Shown one piece after another: positions 15,104 through 19,646 of a stretch of 19,646 bases of DNA. Numbering within the stretch: the first letter of the stretch is position 1; the number at the start of each line of letters is the position of its first letter. Made by a program: the position numbers and the translations under genes. Under the pieces are notes generated by a model that was given only the letters and a program-made list of their open reading frames with translations, ran no database searches and was not told the origin of the DNA. The DNA is from an uncultured Selenomonas sp. (GTDB lineage: Bacteria > Bacillota > Negativicutes > Selenomonadales > Selenomonadaceae). Where the stretch lies: contig CALGGN010000263.1 of NCBI GenBank assembly GCA_937915915.1, forward strand, positions 1-19,646. The letters run 5' to 3'.

Positions 15104-16381
15104 ATGTACCATTCGAAATTGACATTTTGGATTTCGGGCGTACGGGAGGAAATTGTCCGGCAATGGGAGCAGCTGGCGCCTTTGCCGCGCTTTGAGCATG
15201 TGTTCCGCACGGCGGCGCCCGGGGAGGCGTTTCCCTCTGGCAGGGATCAGATCGTGATTTTCCACGAGAATTCGGGGCTTGTGCCAAGCAAAATCCGTGA
15301 ACAGGTGGGAAAGCTGGGAACCTGCATCCTGTGCGGGGAGAGCCTCGCGTCCTTTTCGCGGGAAGAATTGCTTTGCGCGGATGAGTTCTGGTGCGGTTCC
15401 TTTGAAGCGCAAGATCCCATCTGGCGGATCCGTTTCGAGAAATTGCTGGAGCGTCTGAAATCCCAAAAGGATGCGTGGCTGACGGAGAACTATCTGGACT
15501 GCACAATCAATATGCTGCCGGACCTTGTGTGGTACAAGGATCGGGAAGGGATACACCTCAAGGTGAATGATTCTTTTGCGGAGGTGACCGGCAAGTCCAA
15601 GGAGGAGTGCGCCAACAAGGACCATTACTATATCTGGGGCGTGTCGAAGGAGGACTATGCGGACAAACCGCTGGACTGCGTCGCGTCGGAGAATGCGGTG
15701 TTCGAGGCGGGCAAGACCATGGCCTTTGACGAGGATGTGGTCATGGCCGGGAAGGGAACACGGAAATTCCGGACATGGAAGACGCCGGTTTTTGAAGAAG
15801 ACGGGACGATCCTTGGTACGGTGGGCATCGGACGGGATATGACCCAGGAATATGAGTATCGGAAGACCATCGAGGACATGGCGCATCGGGATGCCATGAC
15901 GGGGCTTGCGAACCGCCGCTATATGTATGAATACGTGCGGACAAAGTGCGCGGGGAAGCGGCTGACGGTCATTGCCTTCGATTTGGATCATTTCAAGCAT
16001 GTGAATGACACCTACGGGCATCAGACAGGGGATGCAGCGCTGCTGGTGCTGGCCGAGATGCTGCTGCGGATTTTTGACGATGGCCTGTGCATCCGCATGG
16101 GCGGCGATGAGTTCATGGTGGTGCTGCCGGATGCGCCCAGCCGGGAGGATGTGGAGCGTCGTGTGCAGGAGTTTATGGATCAGCTTTTGGCATTCTATCA
16201 GATGGATCCGGAGCTGGAAGAGCTTTCGGTCAGCGCAGGGATCGCATACGGAGCGGATCTGCCGCTGCCGCTGGAGGAGCTGATCCGGCAGAGTGATGAG
16301 GCGCTCTATCAGGCCAAGCAGGGCGGGCGCGCCTGCTATCGTGTCTATAGCCTTGCCATGGATTTGGATTGCTATGTTTGA
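15104..16381 (+). CDS. Cytoplasmic PAS-GGDEF diguanylate cyclase with an unassigned N-terminal domain
   Basis: A 425-aa protein without membrane helices. Residues ~1-125 alternate hydrophobic strands and helices (KLTFWISG, QIVIFHENSG, TCILCGE, DEFWCG, then a long helix), which hints at a degenerate receiver-like fold. A PAS domain follows (~135-255: LPDLVWYKDREGIHLKVNDSF... to GTVGIGRDMTQEYEYR), then GGDEF with LTGLANRRYMYEY, FDLDHFKHVNDTYGHQTGD and the intact GGDEF at 333-337. As in its neighbour, the RxxD inhibitory site is missing. The GGDEF halves of the two cyclases are very alike, so they are paralogues joined to different sensors. ATG 15104 is chosen for the AGGGGAG at 15088-15094. A TTG at 15080 overlaps the previous stop but has no RBS. 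It is co-transcribed with the previous gene. Confidence 0.92.
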   Translation: MYHSKLTFWISGVREEIVRQWEQLAPLPRFEHVFRTAAPGEAFPSGRDQIVIFHENSGLVPSKIREQVGKLGTCILCGESLASFSREELLCADEFWCGSFEAQDPIWRIRFEKLLERLKSQKDAWLTENYLDCTINMLPDLVWYKDREGIHLKVNDSFAEVTGKSKEECANKDHYYIWGVSKEDYADKPLDCVASENAVFEAGKTMAFDEDVVMAGKGTRKFRTWKTPVFEEDGTILGTVGIGRDMTQEYEYRKTIEDMAHRDAMTGLANRRYMYEYVRTKCAGKRLTVIAFDLDHFKHVNDTYGHQTGDAALLVLAEMLLRIFDDGLCIRMGGDEFMVVLPDAPSREDVERRVQEFMDQLLAFYQMDPELEELSVSAGIAYGADLPLPLEELIRQSDEALYQAKQGGRACYRVYSLAMDLDCYV

Positions 16382-16422
16382 GCATTGCTCGACCTAATTT
16401 TCGTGAAATTCTGCCTACTATC

Positions 16423-16451
16423 TTGACAGTGGCGGGGAAAATCGGTACACT
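16423..16451 (+). promoter_or_regulatory. Sigma70-type promoter for the phosphohexomutase gene
   Basis: TTGACA (16423-16428, perfect -35), a 17-base spacer and TACACT (16446-16451, four of six). It sits in the 111-base gap between the second cyclase and the mutase, about 40 bases before the start codon. AAGGGTGGAG at 16478-16487 is the RBS. A weak GAGC-att-GCTC hairpin at 16381-16391 and AATTT-tcgtg-AAATT at 16396-16410 are the only other structures in the gap. Confidence 0.6.
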
Positions 16452-16492
16452 TAAGGTATCGGTTATCATGCGAGAGAAAGGGTGGAGATGAC

Positions 16493-18175
16493 ATGTATCA
16501 GGATGACTACAAGCGCTGGCTGGAAACGGATTTGGTGGACTTTGACTTGAACAAGGAGCTTTTGGATATCCAAGGCGATGACGAGGCTATCAAGGATCGG
16601 TTTGCGGTGGCTCTGCAGTTCGGTACGGCGGGTCTGCGCGGAACGTTGGGCGCAGGCACGAACCGCATGAATATCTGGGTAGTGCGCCAGGCAACCCAGG
16701 GCGTTGCGGACTGGGTAAAGACACAGGGCGGCAGCCAGACGGTTGCCATCAGCTACGACAGCCGCCTGAAGGGCTGGAACTTTGCGCGTGACGCGGCGGG
16801 TGTGCTGGCGGCGAACGGCATCAACGTGCGCATTTATGATGAGCTTATGCCGGTTCCCGCGCTGAGCTTTGCGACACGCTACTATAAGTGCAATGCGGGC
16901 ATCATGGTGACGGCTTCCCATAATCCTGCGAAGTACAACGGCTATAAGGCATACGGGCCGGACGGCTGCCAGATGACGGACGATGCGGCGGCTGTGGTCT
17001 ATGACTCGATCCAGAAGACGGATGTGCTGACCGGCGCGAAATATATGAGCTTTGCGGAGGGCGTGGAGAAAGGGCTCATCAAGTTCGTGGGCGATGACTG
17101 CAAGGATGCGTTCTATGCGGCCATCGAATCCCGTCAGGTGCGTCCGGGGCTTTGCAAGACGGCGGGGCTCAAGCTCGTGTATTCCCCGCTCAACGGCACG
17201 GGCCTTGTGCCTGTCACGCGCGTGCTCAAGGATATCGGCATTACGGATATCACCATTGTGCCGGAGCAGGCTTATCCGAACGGCTACTTTACCACCTGCT
17301 CCTATCCGAATCCCGAGATTTTCGCGGCATTGGAAAAGGGACTGGAGCTTGCCAAGGAGATCGGCGCGGATCTCATGCTCGCAACGGATCCGGACGCGGA
17401 TCGCGTGGGCATTGCCATGAAGTGTCCGGATGGCTCCTATGAGCTGGTATCGGGCAATGAGATGGGCGTGCTGCTGCTTGACTATATCTGTCAGGGACGC
17501 ATCGAGAAGAAGACCATGCCGAAGGATCCTGTGGCAGTCATGTCACTGGTTTCCACGCCTTTGGCCGATAAGGTTGCGGAGCATTATGGCGTGGAATTGC
17601 GCCACGTGCTCACGGGCTTCAAATGGATCGGCGACCAGATCCTTCACTTGGAAGAAAAAGGTGAGGAGGAGCGCTTCATCTTCGGTTTCGAGGAGAGCTA
17701 CGGCTATCTGTCCGGCTCCTATGTGCGCGACAAGGATGCTGTGGTCGGCTCCATGCTGATTTGCGAGATGGCGGCATATTACCGCTCTATCGGTTCCTCC
17801 ATCAAGCAGCGTCTGGAGGAAATCTACAAACAGTACGGCAGGTATCTCAACAAGGTGGATTCCTTCGAATTCCCGGGGCTGTCCGGTATGGACAAGATGG
17901 CGGGCATCATGGAGAAACTCCGGAAAGAGCCTCCTACGGAATTTGCGGGCAGGAAGGTCGTGAAGGCTCTCGATTACAACAAGCCGGAAGAGACAGGACT
18001 CCCGAAGGCGAATGTGCTGATCTATTCGCTGGATGATGGTTCCACGGTAGTGGTTCGTCCGTCCGGTACCGAGCCGAAGATCAAGACCTATTTCACCACG
18101 CTGGGCAAGGATCTCGCGGAGGCAGAAAAGGCAAAGAATGAACTGGCGGAAGCGGTCAAGCCGATTCTTGCCTAA
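16493..18175 (+). CDS. Phosphoglucomutase/phosphomannomutase (alpha-D-phosphohexomutase family)
   Basis: Interconverts hexose 1- and 6-phosphates, feeding nucleotide-sugar synthesis for the envelope and glycogen or glycolysis. All four family signatures are seen in order: phosphoserine loop TASHNP with Ser142, metal loop D299-P-D301-A-D303-R, sugar loop GFEESYGYLSGSYVRDKDAV and phosphate-binding loop R522-P-S-G-T-E-P-K. The length of 560 aa matches the long bacterial PgcA/PGM2-like branch rather than the ~450-aa ManB/AlgC branch. ATG 16493 follows GGGTGGAG with suitable spacing, and the gene has its own promoter. The family is certain; preference for glucose or mannose phosphate cannot be decided by eye, although PgcA-like length favours glucose phosphate. 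Confidence 0.94.
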   Translation: MYQDDYKRWLETDLVDFDLNKELLDIQGDDEAIKDRFAVALQFGTAGLRGTLGAGTNRMNIWVVRQATQGVADWVKTQGGSQTVAISYDSRLKGWNFARDAAGVLAANGINVRIYDELMPVPALSFATRYYKCNAGIMVTASHNPAKYNGYKAYGPDGCQMTDDAAAVVYDSIQKTDVLTGAKYMSFAEGVEKGLIKFVGDDCKDAFYAAIESRQVRPGLCKTAGLKLVYSPLNGTGLVPVTRVLKDIGITDITIVPEQAYPNGYFTTCSYPNPEIFAALEKGLELAKEIGADLMLATDPDADRVGIAMKCPDGSYELVSGNEMGVLLLDYICQGRIEKKTMPKDPVAVMSLVSTPLADKVAEHYGVELRHVLTGFKWIGDQILHLEEKGEEERFIFGFEESYGYLSGSYVRDKDAVVGSMLICEMAAYYRSIGSSIKQRLEEIYKQYGRYLNKVDSFEFPGLSGMDKMAGIMEKLRKEPPTEFAGRKVVKALDYNKPEETGLPKANVLIYSLDDGSTVVVRPSGTEPKIKTYFTTLGKDLAEAEKAKNELAEAVKPILA

Positions 18176-18195
18176 GAGAAGTTGGATTTCGTTTG

Positions 18196-18227
18196 CGGCA
18201 TAGCTGAAATATTCGGCTATGCCGTTT
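18196..18227 (+). terminator. Possible terminator after the phosphohexomutase
   Basis: CGGCATAGC (18196-18204) and GCTATGCCG (18216-18224) form a perfect 9-bp stem with an 11-base loop, starting 20 bases after the mutase stop. Only TTT follows, so it is a weak or factor-assisted terminator. It may instead be a remnant of a mobile-element end. Confidence 0.5.
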
Positions 18228-18235
18228 CCAGGTTT

Positions 18236-18346
18236 CAGAAGAGTAAAATCCTCAAACAGAAGTTCGATATTGAGGTCACCGCCGAAATGGAGGAATTGAG
18301 AACAATGTGCAATTTGAGCGAGGGCATTTATGAGCGAGGAATGGCT
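18236..18346 (+). pseudogene. Remnant of a PD-(D/E)XK (Rpn-type) nuclease/transposase C-terminus
   Basis: The in-frame stretch KSKILKQKFDIEVTAEMEEL followed by RTMCNLSEGIYERGMA resembles the C-terminal tail of the Rpn/PD-(D/E)XK nuclease family of transposase-like proteins, where MCNLS(E/Q)GI is a recurring phrase. Nothing of the nuclease core is present upstream; the mutase stop and a hairpin lie there instead. It looks like a scar of a mobile element that lost its 5' part, with the frame continuing into the antitoxin. Recognition is from memory of the family. Confidence 0.45.
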
Positions 18347-18628
18347 CACATTACCGATGAAGAATACCGATTTTTGATGAAACGCCGCGCCATCCCAACT
18401 TCGGCGAGGGATATGCTGGATATCATGCTGAATGCCGTATATACCAAACTTGTATCGCCGAAAGCCGTAGAATCCGGCACTATTGAAAGAATCTCCGACA
18501 AAGATCAGGAAGATCCGTTCTACAGCAAGGCGAACATGGAACTGCTGGAAGAATCCAGACGGCAGATGGAAAGCGGGCAAATTGTCACCAAATCATGGGA
18601 GGAGCTGGAGAGACTTGCCAATGGATGA
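18305..18628 (+). CDS. RelB/DinJ-like antitoxin (start and N-terminus uncertain)
   Basis: The C-terminal ~45 residues, DQEDPFYSKANMELLEESRR through VTKSWEELERLANG, match the toxin-binding tail of RelB/DinJ antitoxins (DPFYSEEN...LEES...G..V.K..EEL). The expected N-terminal ribbon-helix-helix DNA-binding segment is not recognisable. Instead the frame runs back into a transposase-like tail. Candidate starts are ATG 18305 (with GGAGG at 18289-18293), ATG 18341 and ATG 18376; none is compelling, and 18305 is listed for its RBS only. The stop overlaps the toxin ATG by eight bases, the standard antitoxin-toxin coupling. Base composition is lower in GC than the flanking genes, suggesting acquisition. 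It should neutralise the YoeB-like toxin; autorepression is doubtful if the DNA-binding part is truly lost. Confidence 0.65.
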   Translation: MCNLSEGIYERGMAHITDEEYRFLMKRRAIPTSARDMLDIMLNAVYTKLVSPKAVESGTIERISDKDQEDPFYSKANMELLEESRRQMESGQIVTKSWEELERLANG

Positions 18629-18887
18629 CATTCAATTCTCCGAACGGGGATGGGAGGATTTTTCCTACTGGATGGACGTGGATAGAAAGACGATGAACCG
18701 CATTATGAAGATTATCGCCGATATTCGACGCAACGGATACCAAGGCATTGGCAAGCCCGAACCGCTTTCCGGAAATCTCAGCGGCTATTGGAGCAGACGC
18801 ATAGACGAAAAGAATCGCATTGTCTATCGTCTGGAAGGAAACATCGTCAAAATCATACAATGCGGTTCTCATTATCGCGAAAAATAA
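18621..18887 (+). CDS. YoeB/Txe-family mRNA interferase toxin
   Basis: An 88-aa RelE-fold endoribonuclease that cleaves mRNA in the ribosomal A site. The start shows FSERGWEDFSYW, typical of Txe/YoeB, then IRRNGYQGIGKPEPL, SGYWSRRIDEKNRIVYR and IIQCGSHY. Residues equivalent to the known catalytic set appear in place: E47, R66, H84 and Y85, so the toxin looks intact. ATG 18621 overlaps the antitoxin stop. YoeB usually pairs with YefM; here the antitoxin tail looks more like RelB/DinJ. The gene is followed by a terminator, closing a two-gene cassette between two phosphohexomutase genes. Confidence 0.9.
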   Translation: MDDIQFSERGWEDFSYWMDVDRKTMNRIMKIIADIRRNGYQGIGKPEPLSGNLSGYWSRRIDEKNRIVYRLEGNIVKIIQCGSHYREK

Positions 18888-18928
18888 ACTGCCCCGATGG
18901 ACTATGATCAAGAAAAGATGAGTAATGG

Positions 18929-18955
18929 CGCATGATACTATGTCATGCGTTTTTT
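18929..18955 (+). terminator. Rho-independent terminator after the toxin gene
   Basis: CGCATGA (18929-18935) and TCATGCG (18943-18949) form a 7-bp stem with a 7-base loop, followed directly by six T (18950-18955). This is the clearest intrinsic terminator in the window and ends the toxin-antitoxin transcript. Confidence 0.8.
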
Positions 18956-19061
18956 GTTGGTATGCTGTCCTCCAAGGAAAGTTTTGAATTTTTATGTTTT
19001 TTTAAGAGGAAAATACAAGCTTTATCACGAATAGTATCCGTTGAGAGGAGAGGTGTTTCTT

Positions 19062-19646
19062 ATGGCGATCAGCACGAAGGGGTTTGGTCCCTTTGATATC
19101 CGCGGGATTTATCCGACCGATGTCAATGAAGAGCTGGCCTATCGGGTGGGACGTGTGCTGCCGCGGATGTTCGGGGTGAAGCATGTCGCGGTAGGACGTG
19201 ATATCCGCCTTTCCAGCCCAAGCATGCAGAAGGCGCTGGTGGAAGGCCTGACGGAATCCGGATGCGATGTGCTGGACATCGGCCAGTGCGGCACGGAAAT
19301 GATCTATTTCACGGTTTGCCATTGGAAACTGGATGGCGGCGTCATGGTCACGGCCAGCCACAACCCAAAGGAATACAACGGCATGAAATTCGTGCTGAAA
19401 GAAGCGCGTCCGATTTCGGAGGACAACGGGCTGAGGGAACTGGCAGAGGCGGTGCAGGAGGATTTTGCGCGTGCGGAGCCTGCGGGGAACGTCTCCTTCA
19501 GGGATGTGATGCAGGAATATGTGCAGCATATCCTGTCTTATGTGGATGTCAGCAAGCTGAAGCCTTACAAGGTGGTCGCGAATACGGGAAATGGTGCGGC
19601 CGGCCCGATCATCAACGAATTGGAAAAACATCTGCCCTTTGACATC
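19062..19646 (+). CDS. Phosphomannomutase/phosphoglucomutase, N-terminal part (3' partial)
   Basis: The frame is open from ATG 19062 to the window end (195 codons). The start reads GFGPFDIRGIYP, the usual opening of the ManB/AlgC branch of alpha-D-phosphohexomutases, followed by the phosphoserine loop VTASHNPKEYNGMKF and then NTGNGAAGP, the start of domain 2. The metal, sugar and phosphate loops lie beyond the window. GAGAGGAGAGGTG at 19043-19055 is a strong ribosome binding site. It is only distantly related to the 560-aa mutase upstream, so the organism has both branches, probably one for glucose and one for mannose or glucosamine-type sugars. The AT-rich 18956-19042 stretch before it probably carries its promoter, but no -35/-10 pair with good spacing could be fixed. 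Confidence 0.92.
   Translation, partial: MAISTKGFGPFDIRGIYPTDVNEELAYRVGRVLPRMFGVKHVAVGRDIRLSSPSMQKALVEGLTESGCDVLDIGQCGTEMIYFTVCHWKLDGGVMVTASHNPKEYNGMKFVLKEARPISEDNGLRELAEAVQEDFARAEPAGNVSFRDVMQEYVQHILSYVDVSKLKPYKVVANTGNGAAGPIINELEKHLPFDI

Noticed and set aside
16381..16410. Small hairpins after the second cyclase as a terminator
   Set aside because: The stems are only four to five base pairs and there is no T-run, so termination cannot be claimed.
18182..18304. TTG start at 18182 giving a 148-aa antitoxin
   Set aside because: No ribosome binding site precedes it and it would run through the hairpin at 18196-18224 and the transposase-like remnant. A start nearer the antitoxin tail is more plausible.
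18956..19042. Promoter for the second phosphohexomutase (TTGAAT at 18984 with AT-rich sequence downstream)
   Set aside because: No -10-like hexamer lies at 16-18 bases, so no specific promoter is called even though the region is AT-rich.

Overview
The window reads as a chromosomal segment of a GC-rich, diderm-type Firmicute. The best guess is Negativicutes (Selenomonas/Mitsuokella-like). This is inferred from the ftsW-pbpA-prkC-rsgA order, the codon usage and the kinds of signalling genes present; no rRNA or marker gene is available to confirm it. Nearly every gene is on the + strand with gaps of a few bases or ATGA-type overlaps, so most of the window looks like long polycistronic units.

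Region 1 (1-6494) is a cell-envelope and housekeeping block. It starts with the last ~50 residues of an FtsW/RodA-type flippase/polymerase, fused in frame to an unrelated upstream sequence. It continues with a class B penicillin-binding protein, a PASTA Ser/Thr kinase (PrkC), the ribosome-assembly GTPase RsgA, GTP cyclohydrolase IB (FolE2) and a YbhN/LPG-synthase-TM family membrane protein.

Region 2 (6535-16381) is a compact seven-gene signalling block and the most interesting part. It has two paralogous membrane-anchored BMP-type solute-binding proteins with no ABC transporter genes beside them. Next come a hybrid histidine kinase (sensor, HisKA, HATPase, receiver, HPt) and two paralogous six-helix membrane proteins. 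One of these lacks any kinase core. The other has a GHKL ATPase but no histidine where the phosphoacceptor is expected. The block ends with two GGDEF diguanylate cyclases, one with a periplasmic Cache-like sensor and one cytoplasmic with PAS. A strong sigma70-type promoter inside the end of the GHKL gene (13580-13609) probably gives the cyclase pair its own transcription, with a hairpin in the leader. The inferred theme is envelope sensing of a small ligand, possibly a nucleoside, relayed to phosphotransfer and c-di-GMP output. No DNA-binding response regulator is visible.

Region 3 (16423-19646) has a 560-residue phosphoglucomutase/phosphomannomutase with its own promoter and the start of a second, different phosphohexomutase that runs off the window. 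Between them sits a lower-GC insertion: a remnant of a PD-(D/E)XK (Rpn-type) transposase tail, a RelB/DinJ-like antitoxin and a YoeB/Txe toxin, closed by a clear rho-independent terminator (18929-18955).

No tRNA, rRNA, CRISPR array or intact insertion sequence was seen. No stretch over 300 bases lacks a gene.
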